64,000 nt of DNA, from the NCBI RefSeq assembly GCF_028737265.1, contig NZ_JAQZAK010000004.1, forward strand, positions 310,001-374,000. Reading direction: 5' to 3'. This document shows, in pieces, positions 8,390 through 17,654 of this stretch. Numbering within the stretch: position 1 is the first letter of the stretch; each line of letters starts with the position of its first letter. This DNA comes from Actinomycetospora callitridis. GTDB lineage: Bacteria > Actinomycetota > Actinomycetes > Mycobacteriales > Pseudonocardiaceae. The notes under the pieces were generated by a model. That model worked only from the letters and a program-made list of their open reading frames with translations. It ran no database searches and was not told where the DNA came from. The translations under genes were made by a program, and so were the position numbers.

Positions 8390-9423
8390 CACGCCACCGG
8401 CGTCGGCAGGCCGCCGTGCGCGCCGCGCAGCAGCGCCGCGGTGCGGGGCGAGTCGGCGAGGGCGGCGGCGAGGGCGTCGAGCACCGGGCCGACCTCGTCG
8501 AGCCGCAGGCCCGTCGGGATCGCCACCGACCCGACCCAGCGCACGAACCCGTCGAACAGCGACGGGTCGTCGACGAACACGGCGGCGGCCAGGAAGTCGA
8601 CGAGGTGCCCGAGGTCGTCGGCGAGCTCGTCGGGCACGCCGTCACCGGGCCCGTCGACAGCGGGACGGACCGCGGCCGCCGCGTGCCGGACGAGCTCGGC
8701 GCGACGGGCGTGCAGCACGGCCTGCTCCTCGCGGGCGGCGCGGTCGACAGGGGTCCCGTCCGCGGGCTCCTCGGTGAACCAGGGCCCCTCCGGGTCGGCC
8801 GCGAGCATCGCGGCGGCGGCGCGGGCGTCGGGCGCCCAGCCGTCGGCGCCGACGGCCCGGGCCCAGCGGCCGTCCTCGCCGAACGCGGGGCCGCCGGCGA
8901 GCACGGGCGTGCCGGTGGCCCGGCAGGCCTCGACCATCCGGCGCGCCGCGGGCAGCCGCGAGGCCAGCGAGCTGGAGATGGCCACGACGTCCGGGCCCGC
9001 CCGGTGCACGTGGGTGGCGAGCTGCGCGGCGGGCACCGAGGCGCCGAGGAACTCCACCCGCCAGCCGTGCCGGGTGAGGACCTCGGCGAGCAGCCGCGCC
9101 GGCAGGCCGTGCCACTCGCCGTCGAGGCAGGCGACGGCGACGGTGTCCGAGCCGGTGGGCGGGGGCGCCGGGGCGTGCCGTGCGACGGCGGCGACCACGC
9201 GCTCGCTGATGTGGGTCGCCACGTGCTCCTGGACGACCGTCCACTCCCCCGCGGCCCAGCGCTCGCCGACCTCGCGCTGCGCCGCGGCGACGACGTCGAG
9301 CAGCACGACCTCGGGGTCGACGCCGGCGTCGAGCGCGTCGGCGGCCACCGCGATCGCGCCGGCCTCGTCGGAGACGGCGACGCGCTCGAGGTAGGCGACG
9401 CGCAAGGCGTCCGGGCTCGTCAC
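8389..9423 (-). CDS. Cobalamin-binding protein with CarH-type Wx9EH motif (putative light or B12 sensor)
   Basis: 344 residues from a GTG at 9423 that overlaps the phosphatase stop (GTGA). Residues about 5-85 form a B12-binding helical bundle ending GERWAAGEWTVVQEHVAT: Trp56, nine residues, then Glu66-His67, which is the Wx9EH motif described for CarH-type adenosylcobalamin photoreceptors. Residues about 92-215 form the Rossmann B12 domain, with GEWHGLP placing His105 at the usual lower axial position and a GGPAFG loop near the end. The C-terminal 110 residues are helical and not recognised. There is no MerR DNA-binding domain, so any signal must pass by protein contact, most likely to the phosphatase or STAS partner encoded beside it. 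A plain B12 sensor is the main alternative. Confidence 0.82.
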   Translation of the reverse strand: MTSPDALRVAYLERVAVSDEAGAIAVAADALDAGVDPEVVLLDVVAAAQREVGERWAAGEWTVVQEHVATHISERVVAAVARHAPAPPPTGSDTVAVACLDGEWHGLPARLLAEVLTRHGWRVEFLGASVPAAQLATHVHRAGPDVVAISSSLASRLPAARRMVEACRATGTPVLAGGPAFGEDGRWARAVGADGWAPDARAAAAMLAADPEGPWFTEEPADGTPVDRAAREEQAVLHARRAELVRHAAAAVRPAVDGPGDGVPDELADDLGHLVDFLAAAVFVDDPSLFDGFVRWVGSVAIPTGLRLDEVGPVLDALAAALADSPRTAALLRGAHGGLPTPVA

Positions 9424-11126
9424 GCGGGCGCCTGGATCGCCAGGAGGGCGACGTCGTCGTGGTCGTGCCCGTCGAGCCACTCCACGACGGTCTGCTCGAG
9501 GTGCTCGCACACCACCGCGGGGGGCGCGCCGGCGCAGGCGGGCAGGGTGGTGGCCAGGCGTTCCTCGCCGAAGAAATCGCCGGCGCCGCGCGCCTCGACC
9601 ACCCCGTCGCTGTAGAGCAGGCAGGTGTCGCCGGGGCCGAGCAGCACCTCGGCCTCGCCGAAGCGGGCCTCGCGCAGGCCGCCCACGAGCATCCCGGCCA
9701 CCGGCACCGTCTCGACGCTCCCGTCGGCGCGCAGCACCAGCGGCGGCGGGTGGCCGCCGGTGGCGAGCCGCAGCGCGACCGTGCCGTCCTCCTGCGGACG
9801 AGCGTCACCGAGCACCATCGTCGCGAAGCGCGGGCCCTCGTCACGGGTGGCGACGGCGTCGAGCAACGCGGTGTTGAGCAGCGGCAGCAGGCGGGCCGGG
9901 CGGTCCTCGAGCAGGCGCAGCGCGTGCCACGACTGGCGGACCCGGCCGGAGAGCACCGCGGCCTCGATGCCCTTGCCGCACACGTCGCCGAGCAGGAAGG
10001 CCGAGCGGCCCTCGGGCCCGCGCGGCCCCACGACCTCGTAGAAGTCGCCGCCGACGCGCAGCGTCTCGCGGGCCGGGCGGTAGGCGGCACCCCAGACGAC
10101 GCCCTCGGTCTCGGGCAGGCGCGGGGCGGCCAGGCTCTCCTGGAGGACGGCGCCGAGGTGGGCCTGCTCCTCGTGCAGCGCCGCGGCCGCCAGGGCGGCA
10201 CCGGCGCGCGCGACGTAGGAGGAGAGCAGGTCCTCCTCGGGATCGGTCGCGTCGTCGCCGGCCGCGCGGGGGCCGGCGAGCACCACGAGCGCGTCGACGA
10301 CCCCGGTGACGGGCACCGGGCAGGCGCGTAGCGGCGCTCCCGAGCCCGGGGCGTCGAGACCGGTCAGCGTGGCGAGCTCCTCGGCGAGCCACGGGTCGAC
10401 GTCGACGCCGCCGCCCTCGTCGGCCAGCGCCGCGGCGACGCGCGGGACCCGGGTCAGCTCGGACGCGGCGGTGTGCCCGAGGCGCGGTCGGCCACCACCG
10501 AGCTCGGTGGCCGCCCAGGTGACCTGGTCGTCGTGCCGCATCACGAGCACGGCCCCCGTGGCCAGGCGTGGCACGGCCAGGGCGACGACGCGGCGGGCCG
10601 TCCGGTCGAGGTGCAGGACGCCGTGCAGGGCCCGCCCGGCCTCGGCGAGGAACGCGGCGCGCTCCTGGGCGGCGAGCAGGGTGTCGGTGCGGGCGTGCTC
10701 GCCGGTGACGTCGCGCAGGAACCAGGTGGAGTCGCCCTCGCCGGGCTCGGGCGGCGGGGGCGGCGTGGGCCCGAGCACCGGGCCGCGGCGGCCGCGCACG
10801 TGGCGCTCGCCCTCGGGGTGGTCGACGACGGCCTCGAAGCTGCCCGTCCCCTGGCCCTCGCCGCGGACCGCGCGGGCGAGGACCTCGCAGCGGGCGACGT
10901 CGACGACCTCGCCGACGCGCAGGTCGGGCAGCAGGGCACGGGCGGCGGCGTTGGCGGCGCGCACGACGCCGGCGCGGTCGCAGACGACGACGCCCTCGTC
11001 GAGCCCGTCGATCAGGCCGGGGCCGACGGTGGTCGGCGGCGCGGGGGCCGGGGCCGTGGAGGGGGTGTCGTCCGCGGGGGTGCGCACGTCGGCGACACGG
11101 GTGGGGACGCCGTGACGTCCGTCCAT
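9420..11126 (-). CDS. RsbU-type PP2C serine phosphatase with PAS and GAF sensor domains
   Basis: 568 residues from the ATG at 11126, chosen because GGAGGGAGG lies just upstream. A low-complexity Pro/Ala stretch (about residues 15-40) is followed by a PAS-like domain (from LIDGLDEGVVVCDRAG), a GAF-like domain (about residues 170-330) and a C-terminal SpoIIE/PP2C phosphatase (about 345-565) with the metal motifs VGGDFYEVV and LGDVCGKGIEA. Such enzymes dephosphorylate STAS anti-anti-sigma factors. It heads the operon phosphatase, cobalamin protein, STAS, with 4- and 1-base overlaps, so the three proteins are probably made in fixed ratio and act together. Confidence 0.9.
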   Translation of the reverse strand: MDGRHGVPTRVADVRTPADDTPSTAPAPAPPTTVGPGLIDGLDEGVVVCDRAGVVRAANAAARALLPDLRVGEVVDVARCEVLARAVRGEGQGTGSFEAVVDHPEGERHVRGRRGPVLGPTPPPPPEPGEGDSTWFLRDVTGEHARTDTLLAAQERAAFLAEAGRALHGVLHLDRTARRVVALAVPRLATGAVLVMRHDDQVTWAATELGGGRPRLGHTAASELTRVPRVAAALADEGGGVDVDPWLAEELATLTGLDAPGSGAPLRACPVPVTGVVDALVVLAGPRAAGDDATDPEEDLLSSYVARAGAALAAAALHEEQAHLGAVLQESLAAPRLPETEGVVWGAAYRPARETLRVGGDFYEVVGPRGPEGRSAFLLGDVCGKGIEAAVLSGRVRQSWHALRLLEDRPARLLPLLNTALLDAVATRDEGPRFATMVLGDARPQEDGTVALRLATGGHPPPLVLRADGSVETVPVAGMLVGGLREARFGEAEVLLGPGDTCLLYSDGVVEARGAGDFFGEERLATTLPACAGAPPAVVCEHLEQTVVEWLDGHDHDDVALLAIQAPA

Positions 11127-11357
11127 CGCCGTCGCCTCCCTCCGTGACGGTCCCGAAAACCCTAATAGATGCCGATCACCACCGGCTTGGCCCACGCGCG
11201 ACGGCACGACGAACCGTCGGCGAGGAGCGGACGAGCGGTGGGCGTACCCGAATCACCGGGACCGTCACCCGATCGCGCACGGCGACCGGCCGATGACGCG
11301 ACGACGTCGCGCGGCGTCCGGTGTGATGCGCGGGCGCGCGGTGGGTACCGGCCCGCC

Positions 11358-11792
11358 ATGAGCATCCACCTCGAGCAGGCCCAGAGCATCGTGTCCGCCG
11401 CGCTCGCCCACGCCCGGGCGCAGGGCTTCAAGCCGCTCACCGTCGTCGTGCTCGACCCCGGGGGCGCACCGGTGGCGCTCGGGCGCGAGGACGGGTCGGG
11501 GTTCCTGCGCCCCGACGTGGCGACGGCCAAGGCCTACGGGGTGCTCGGCCTGGGCATGGACAGCCGGGCGATCGCGGCGCGAGCGGCGGACTCGGCGGAG
11601 TTCTTCACCTCGGTCGCCTCGCTGACCGCCGGCAAGGTGTTCTCGGTGCCGGGCGGGGTGTTCATCCACGACGAGGCGGGCGAGCTGCTCGGCGCGGCCG
11701 GGGCCAGCGGCGACGCGTCCCTGGCCGACGAGGAGGCCGTCGTCGCCGGCATCCGCGCCGCGGGCCTGGTGCCCCGCACGGGCGCGGAGTAG
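11358..11792 (+). CDS. GlcG/HbpS family heme-binding protein
   Basis: 144 residues. The pattern of a helix, then TVVVLDPGGAPVALGRED, the TAKAYGVLGLG block and the C-terminal GVSGDASLADEE-like segment (here GASGDASLADEEA) identifies the GlcG/HbpS family (PF03928). Members include the extracellular heme-binding HbpS of Streptomyces and cobalamin adenosyltransferase-fold proteins encoded near glycolate genes. There is no signal peptide, so it is likely cytosolic. No redox two-component genes are adjacent. Its role here is unknown. Confidence 0.8.
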   Translation: MSIHLEQAQSIVSAALAHARAQGFKPLTVVVLDPGGAPVALGREDGSGFLRPDVATAKAYGVLGLGMDSRAIAARAADSAEFFTSVASLTAGKVFSVPGGVFIHDEAGELLGAAGASGDASLADEEAVVAGIRAAGLVPRTGAE

Positions 11793-11795
11793 CCC

Positions 11796-11839
11796 ACGTG
11801 CGTGATCTTCTCAGCGATAGCTCAGAAGATCACGCACGT
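11796..11839. terminator. Palindrome between convergent genes (CGTGMGYG family)
   Basis: Perfect 16-base arms at 11796-11811 and 11824-11839 with a 12-base loop. It starts four bases after the stop of the heme-binding gene and its last base is the first base of the convergent stop codon. The arm contains CGTGCGTGATCTTCTCAG, which matches the shared consensus of four palindromes in this window. Confidence 0.7.
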
Positions 11840-12852
11840 CAGGGTTCCAGCACCGTGCCGAGGTCGCGGGCCAGCGCGGCGTCGTGCACGTCGGCGGCGA
11901 GGGCGACGTCGAGGACGCCCATCCCGAACGGGTTGCTCAGCACGACGTCGGTGTCCTTCGCCCGCCCCGGGTGCCGTCCCGCGACGACGTCGGCGAGCGT
12001 CGCGTCGACGGTGCGCGCCCCCGGCGCCGACTCCCCCGGCCCGCACAGGGTGCCCTCGCGCAGCATCCGGCCGAACAGCCGGCGGTCGTCGGCGGCGATG
12101 AGGTTCCAGTCGTCGACGACGACCAGGTCGGCGCCGGTGGCGACCTCGGGCAGCACGTCGTCGAGGGACACGTGGGCGACGAGCGCGCCGGGCGCCAGCC
12201 AGTCGAGCGCGATGTAGCCGGTGGTGGTCGTGGTCGTGCAGACGACGAGCCCGGCGCCCTCGACGGCGGTGCGCGGGTCGTCGGCCACCTCCGCGCGCCG
12301 CAGGGCGGCCAGCGAGCGTGCGCGGGCGGGGTCCTGGTCGTAGACCACCACCGAGGCGTCCGGGTGGTCGACGCGCAGCAGGTCGAGGTGCGACTCGGCG
12401 ATCGCGCCGCAGCCGAGCACCGCGATCCGGTCGAGGCCGGGCGCGGCGAGCCGACGCGCCGACAGCACCGTGTAGGCCGCCGTGCGGGTCGCCGAGATCC
12501 ACGCCGCGGACAGCATCGCGATCGGCCGGGCGGTGTCCGGGTCGAACAGGAACGTCCAGCCCTGTGCACGGGGCAGCCCCCGCGACGGGTTGTCGAGGCT
12601 CGAGTTGATCACCTTGAGGCCCACGGCCGGCCGGTCGCCCCACACGGCGCCGGGCAGCGCGAGGCTGCGGGCGAAGGCGCCCGACGCCGTGTGCCACGGG
12701 AGGTAGGCCTCGTCGGGCAGCGTCGTCGCGCCGCGGGCGTGCAGGAGCAGCGTCGCCTCCACGCTCGCGACGGGGTCGACGTCCTCCGCCGCGGCCAGGA
12801 CGTCGTCGTGGCGCAGCACGCGCAGGGCCGGTTCGGGGCTCGGGGTCGACAC
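11839..12852 (-). CDS. Ornithine cyclodeaminase/mu-crystallin family protein
   Basis: 337 residues from a GTG at 12852, preceded by GAGGAGGAT. The NAD-binding core reads IAVLGCGAIAESHLDLL and the family block DEAYLPWHTASGAFARS lies near the N-terminus. The family covers ornithine cyclodeaminase, alanine dehydrogenase of archaea, and SbnB-type N-(carboxyethyl)amino acid dehydrogenases used in siderophore and antibiotic synthesis. No SbnA-like cysteine synthase neighbour is present, so a diaminopropionate role is not supported. NAD(P)-linked amino or imino acid chemistry is the safest statement. Confidence 0.8.
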   Translation of the reverse strand: MSTPSPEPALRVLRHDDVLAAAEDVDPVASVEATLLLHARGATTLPDEAYLPWHTASGAFARSLALPGAVWGDRPAVGLKVINSSLDNPSRGLPRAQGWTFLFDPDTARPIAMLSAAWISATRTAAYTVLSARRLAAPGLDRIAVLGCGAIAESHLDLLRVDHPDASVVVYDQDPARARSLAALRRAEVADDPRTAVEGAGLVVCTTTTTTGYIALDWLAPGALVAHVSLDDVLPEVATGADLVVVDDWNLIAADDRRLFGRMLREGTLCGPGESAPGARTVDATLADVVAGRHPGRAKDTDVVLSNPFGMGVLDVALAADVHDAALARDLGTVLEP

Positions 12853-12924
12853 GACAGGCGATCCTCCTCGCCCGCCCCCGTCACGCACCAGTCCTGCCAC
12901 GCACCGGCGCCCCACGCACCGACC

Positions 12925-12966
12925 CGTGAGCGACGTTCCCGGCCATCGCCGGGAACTTCGCTCACG
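12925..12966. repeat. Palindrome of the CGTGMGYG family in a divergent region
   Basis: 18-base arms (12925-12942 and 12949-12966) with one mismatch and a six-base loop. The left arm begins CGTGAGCGACGTTCCCGG. It is 36 of 42 bases identical to the palindrome at 28225-28266. Unlike most others it lies between divergent genes (12852 and 13085), so a simple terminator role does not explain it. Confidence 0.65.
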
Positions 12967-13084
12967 TGCGCCGTTCGGCCCAACCCTGAGAGCGCCGTCC
13001 GGCCTCTTTCCGTCCGGACCCGGGCGAGTCGGGCACCGGACCGGGCACAGTGCGTCACGACTGCGGAGGAGGTGGCGAGGTCCG

Positions 13085-13723
13085 GTGACGGGCGGAGGCG
13101 GCGGGCTGCATCGCGGGCGCGTCACGGGCGGCCCCGGCACGGGCGCGCACTGGTGGGGCGGCCGGGGCCCGGCCGGCGGCGGCACCCACGCGGCGCGGGT
13201 CGGCGGCCGGCGGGGCGTGCTGCTGATCGCCCTGCTCGCGGTGCTGCTCCTGGGCGGGGTGGCCGCCGCGGTCGCGCTGACGCGGACGTCCAGCACGCCC
13301 TCCCCCACCGCGGCGTCGCCCGTCGCGCCGGCCCCCGGGCCGTCCACCACCTCCCGCGCCGCGGGGGCCCCCGACGTCGCGGTGCTCCAGCAGACGATCG
13401 ACGAGGTCCTCGTCGCGACACCCCTGCGCTTCCCCGCCGACAGCGCCACGCCGAACGCCGGGGCGGACGACGTCGTCGACCGGCTCGCCGCCGTGCTGAA
13501 GGCGAGCCCCGGGCCGGCCGTGACCGTCGAGGGGCACACCGCCCCCACCGGGGAGGACAGCGGGGACGCGCAGGTGCTCTCGCAGCAGCGCGCGGAGGAC
13601 ATCGTGCACCGGCTGGAGGCGGCCGGTGTGCCCGCCGGGAGCCTCACCGCCGTCGGCGTCGGCCCCGCCGACCCGCTCGACTCGCTGGAGGCCAGCCGGC
13701 GGGTGGAGCTGCGGGTGGGGTAG
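13085..13723 (+). CDS. Single-pass membrane protein with OmpA-like C-terminal domain
   Basis: 212 residues from a GTG at 13085 preceded by GGAGGAGG. A glycine-rich N-terminus is followed by one transmembrane helix (about residues 43-65, VLLIALLAVLLLGGVAAAV), a Pro/Ser/Thr linker and an OmpA/MotB-type peptidoglycan-binding domain (about 100-210) with VTVEGHTAPTGED and the C-terminal ASRRVELRV signature. It probably anchors to the cell wall outside the membrane. The stop is one base from the convergent formate dehydrogenase end. Confidence 0.8.
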   Translation: MTGGGGGLHRGRVTGGPGTGAHWWGGRGPAGGGTHAARVGGRRGVLLIALLAVLLLGGVAAAVALTRTSSTPSPTAASPVAPAPGPSTTSRAAGAPDVAVLQQTIDEVLVATPLRFPADSATPNAGADDVVDRLAAVLKASPGPAVTVEGHTAPTGEDSGDAQVLSQQRAEDIVHRLEAAGVPAGSLTAVGVGPADPLDSLEASRRVELRVG

Positions 13724-13724
13724 G

Positions 13725-16700
13725 TCAGCCGGTCACGTCGGTGAGCCCGGCCCGCTGCCGGTACCCGTCGACGAACGACAGCAGCGCCGGCCCCCGCGGG
13801 CGACGCCCGGCCACGACGTCACAGGTGCCGGTCTTGGTGTCCATGATGTGGACGTTCGGGTCCAGCGAGATGCCGATGATCTCGTTGGCCGCGTCGCCGG
13901 TGACCAGGCCGTTCGGCCCCCAGTGCCACGGCAGGCCCACCTGGTGGATCGTCTCGCCGGCGATGCGTAGCGGCTTCATCCGCGCGGTGACCACCACCCG
14001 CGCCTCGATGGCGCTGCGCGCGGTGACGATCGTCGCCCACCCCGTGTGCTCCAGGCCGCGCTCGGCGGCCAGCGCCGGCGAGACCTCGACGAACATCTCC
14101 GGCGCCAGCTCCGCGAGGTACGGCGTCCACCGGCTCATCCCGCCCGCCGTGTGGTGCTCGGCGATGCGGAACGTCGTGAACGCGTACGGGAAGACCTCGG
14201 ACCCCGGCTGGTGGTCCGAGGGGTTGTAGAGGTTGTCCGGCCGCTCGAAGCGCTCGCGGGCCGGGTTGGACCGCGTCTTCGGGTGCAGCGCGTTGCGCGT
14301 CGGGGCCTCCTCCGGCTCGTAGTGCACCGGCATCGGCCCGTCGGCCAGCCCCGTCGGGACGTAGAGCCACACGCGGCCGTCGGCCTGCATGATGAACGGC
14401 TCGTCGCCCCCGATCGCGTCCTGCGCCTCGGCACCTTCCGGCGGCCGGTACGACGGGGGCTTGTCCGCCTCGAAGTCGGGCACGTCGTGGCCCGTCCAGC
14501 GCTGCTGGTCCTCGTCCCACCAGACGTAGGCCTTGCGCTCGCTCCACGGCCGGCCCTCGGGGTCGGCCGAGGCCCGGTTGTAGAGCACGCGCCGGTTCAT
14601 CGGCCACGCCCAGCCCCACTCCAGCGCGGCAGGACTCTCCCCGCCCGCGGGCACCCGCCGCGCCGCCTGGTTGACGCCGTCGGCGTACACCCCGGAGTAG
14701 ATCCAGCAGCCGCACGACGTGGAGCCGTCGTCCTTGAGCGCGGTGTAGCCCGGGACGGGGTCGCCGTGCTCGTCGACGCCGCTGATCTCCTTGAGGATCG
14801 CGTGGGCGTCCGGGTCGCCGTGCGGGCCCTCGGTGGGGTAGTCCCAGGTCAGGTTCTTGATCGCCGCGTCCCGCGTCAGGCCCGAGTCGGCCAGCCGCGC
14901 GCGGATCCGACGGCCCAGCTCCCAGACGAACCAGAGGTCGCTGCGGCAGTCGCCCGGGGGTTCGACGGCCTTGTGCCGCCACTGCAGCAGGCGCTGGGTG
15001 TTGGTGAACGATCCGGCCTTCTCGACGTGCGTCGCGGCCGGGAGCAGGAACACCTCGGTGTCGATGTCCTCGGTGCGCAGCTCCCCGGTCTCGATCTCCG
15101 GCCCGTTCTTCCAGAACGTGGCCGTCTCGATCTCCTGGAGGTCGCGCACCACGAGCCACTTCAGCGCGGCGAGGCCCTGGCGCTGCTGCTTCGAGTTCGT
15201 CGTGCCCACGGCCGGGTTCTCGCCGAGCACGAAGTAGCCCTCGCACTGCCCGTCGATCATGTTGAGGACGGTGGTGAACGTGGAGTGGTCGCCGGAGATG
15301 CGCGGCATCCACTCGAAGCCGAAGTCGTTCTCCCGCGTCGCGGCGTCGCCGAACCACGCCTTGAGCAGGCTGACGACGTAGGCCGGCATGTTGCCCCAGA
15401 AGCCCTTGGTGGCCGAGTCCGCCGCCAGGTACTCGGCGAGGTGCATCTCCTTGTGCGCGTTCGGCATGGGGATGTAGCCGGGCAGCAGGTCGTAGAGCGT
15501 GGGGATGTCGGTGGAGCCCTGGATCGTGGCGTGGCCGCGCAGCGCCATGATCCCGCCGCCCGGGCGCCCGATGTTGCCCAGCAGCCCCTGCAGGATCGAC
15601 GCGGCGCGGATGTACTGGACGCCGACGGTGTGCTGGGTCCAGCCCACCGAGTAGATCCACATCGTCGTGCGCTCGCGCCCGGAGTTCGCGCAGATCGCCT
15701 CGGCGACCTGCCGGAACTGGCCCGGGCTCATCCCGCAGACGCGGGAGACCATCTCCGGGGTGTAGCGGGCGAAGTGGCGGCGCAGCACCTGGTAGACGCA
15801 CCGCGGGTGCTGCAGCGTGTCGTCGCGGTGGGGCTCGCCCGAGAAGGTCGCCCCGCCCGAGCCCGCGCCCTCCGACTGGCCGAGCAGGTGGGCGACGCGC
15901 TGGGTCTCCTGCGGGTCGGCCACCCGCGACCAGTCGTCGCGGTTGCCCGACGCGGCCGCGACCTCGGCACCCTCGTACTGCCAGGTCGAGGTGTCGTACG
16001 ACCGCGTCTCCGGGTCCCAGCCGGAGAACAGGCCGTCGTCGTCACCGGCGTCGACGAAGTCCTCGCGCACCAGCATCGGCGCGTTGGTGTAGGCGACGAC
16101 GTACTCGCGGAAGTCGCGCTCGTTCTCCAGGACATAGTTGATCAGCCCGCCGAGGAAGGCGATGTCGGTGCCGGGACGGATCGGGACGTGCGAGTCGGCG
16201 ACCGCGCTGGTCCGCGTGAACCGCGGGTCGACGTGGATGATCTGCGCCCCACGGGCCTTGGCCTCCATCACCCACTGGAAGCCCACCGGGTGCGCCTCGG
16301 CCATGTTCGAGCCCTCGAGCACGACGCAGTCGGCCTGCGCGATGTCCTGCTGGGTGTTGGTGGCGCCGCCACGACCGAAGCTGGTCCCCAGACCGGGGAC
16401 GGTGGAGCTGTGTCAAATGCGCGCCTGGTTCTCCACCTGGACGGCGCCGAGCGCGGTGTAGAGCTTCTTGAGGAGGTAGTTCTCCTCGTTGTCCAGCGTC
16501 GCGCCCCCGAGGTGCGCGAGCCCCAGGGTGCGGTTGAGGACGCGGCCCTCGTCGTCGGTGTCCTGCCACGTCCGGGACCGGGTGTCGACGACGCGGTCGG
16601 CGATCATGTCCATGGCCGTGTCGAGGTCGAGGTCCTCCCAGTCGGTCCCTCCCGGCCGCCGGTAGCGCACCTTCGTGATGCGCGACGGCGAGGTCACCAG

Positions 16701-16994
16701 CGACAGGCTCGACGACCCCCGGGGGCAGAGCCGGCCGCGGCTGATCGGCGAGTCGGGGTCGCCCTCGATGTGGGTGACCCGGCCGCCCTTGGCGTAGATC
16801 TTCTGCCCGCAGCCGACGGCGCAGAACGGACACACCGAGCGCGTGACGGAGTCGGCCTCGGTCGTGCGCGCGTGCCACTCGTCGGCCGAGTTGGACTCCA
16901 CCGCGGCACCGCGGCCGAGCGGGTCCGGGCCGGTCAGCTGACGGAACAACGGCCAGGAGCGCACGAGGTCGGCAGCACGACGGGGCAGGCTCAC
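13725..16994 (-). CDS. fdhA: Formate dehydrogenase alpha subunit, selenocysteine-containing
   Basis: The frame runs from the GTG at 16994 (GGAGG upstream) through an in-frame TGA at 16413-16415 to the stop at 13725, 1089 residues. The TGA follows VENQARI and precedes HSSTVPGLG, exactly where bacterial formate dehydrogenases carry selenocysteine (here residue 194). A SECIS hairpin follows at once. Residues 55, 58, 62 and 90 give the CxxCxxxCx27C [4Fe-4S] site, and the rest is a molybdopterin oxidoreductase with the C-terminal dinucleotide-binding domain. It oxidises formate to CO2 with a Mo/W-bis-MGD centre. No Tat signal is evident, so it may be cytosolic. Beta and gamma subunits, fdhD and sel genes are absent from the window. 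Confidence 0.93.
16384..16415 (-). promoter_or_regulatory. SECIS element with its selenocysteine TGA
   Basis: Reading the minus strand, the TGA at 16415-16413 is followed after 12 bases by a perfect six-pair stem GTCCCC/GGGGAC (16400-16395 with 16389-16384) closing the loop GGTCT. The E. coli fdhF SECIS has the same GGUCU loop and the same distance from the UGA. This is direct evidence that SelB-dependent readthrough, not truncation, occurs here. Confidence 0.88.
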
Positions 16995-17179
16995 GGCGCC
17001 TCCGGGAAGAACGGTCCGGCTGGTGGGCGCCGGCTGTCGCGTGAACCGGTGCGACCACCGTGTCACCGCCGACGGGGACCCGCAAATGCACCGACGGGGT
17101 TTGTCGATCCCTCGTATCACCCACCTCCTAGGCCGACACGTCGGGGACCACCCCGCCGGACACACCGGAGGCAGGCGCG

Positions 17180-17563
17180 ATGAGCCAGGAGACGAGCCAG
17201 GACACGAGCAACCAGGCCGAGGACACCGAGGACCAGCAGGAGGACCAGCAGAACCAGCAGGACCAGCAGGACCCCGACGCGGGTCACGAGGGCCAGCCCA
17301 TCACCCTGACGCTCGGGAACCAGGAGCTCGTGCTGCGGCAGCGCTTCGAGCTGCTCAGCATCATCAACGACATCGGGATCTTCATCTTCTTCACCGTCGG
17401 CAGCATCGCCTTCTACTGGCACGAGCTCTTCAACGTCGGCGTCACGCTGTTCGTCATCGGCAGCGCCCAGCTCGGCATCCGGCCGCTGATCCGGCTCGCC
17501 CGGCGCATCCAGCTCCAGAGCCTCACCCGGGGCACGCCGAACGAGGTGGCACGGGACTTCTGA
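17180..17563 (+). CDS. YrhK domain membrane protein with acidic glutamine-rich tail
   Basis: 127 residues, with GGAGG a few bases before the ATG. Residues 1-40 are low complexity and dominated by Q, E and D. The rest matches the YrhK domain: VLRQRFELLSIINDIGIFIF followed by two hydrophobic helices and a basic end. The family has no firm function; in Bacillus, YrhK is linked to a stress-regulated locus. It is divergent from formate dehydrogenase. Confidence 0.75.
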   Translation: MSQETSQDTSNQAEDTEDQQEDQQNQQDQQDPDAGHEGQPITLTLGNQELVLRQRFELLSIINDIGIFIFFTVGSIAFYWHELFNVGVTLFVIGSAQLGIRPLIRLARRIQLQSLTRGTPNEVARDF

Positions 17564-17568
17564 CCGGC

Positions 17569-17595
17569 GTTACCGGCGCACCCGTGGACGGGTAC
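17569..17595 (+). promoter_or_regulatory. Candidate SigB/SigF-type promoter
   Basis: GTTAC at 17569-17573 and GGGTAC at 17590-17595 are separated by 16 bases, close to the actinobacterial general-stress promoter pattern (GTTT or GGWWT, 14-17 bases, GGGTAY). It lies 60 bases before the small helical gene. Start-site mapping would be needed to confirm it. Confidence 0.4.
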
Positions 17596-17654
17596 GCCAG
17601 AGGCCCCGAGTTGAGCGAGCAGCCCGGAGCACATCCACGTTCCTGGAGGTTCAC

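Noticed and set aside
16323-16413. An apparent break of the formate dehydrogenase into two genes or a nonsense mutation.
   Set aside because: The frame is unbroken on both sides, the TGA is at the family selenocysteine position and a SECIS hairpin follows, so it is one gene.
14046-17183. A plus-strand open frame of about 1045 codons opposite the formate dehydrogenase gene.
   Set aside because: Its product is Arg/Val/Gly-rich without domains, and the minus strand holds a complete, motif-rich formate dehydrogenase. It is a GC-rich antisense shadow.
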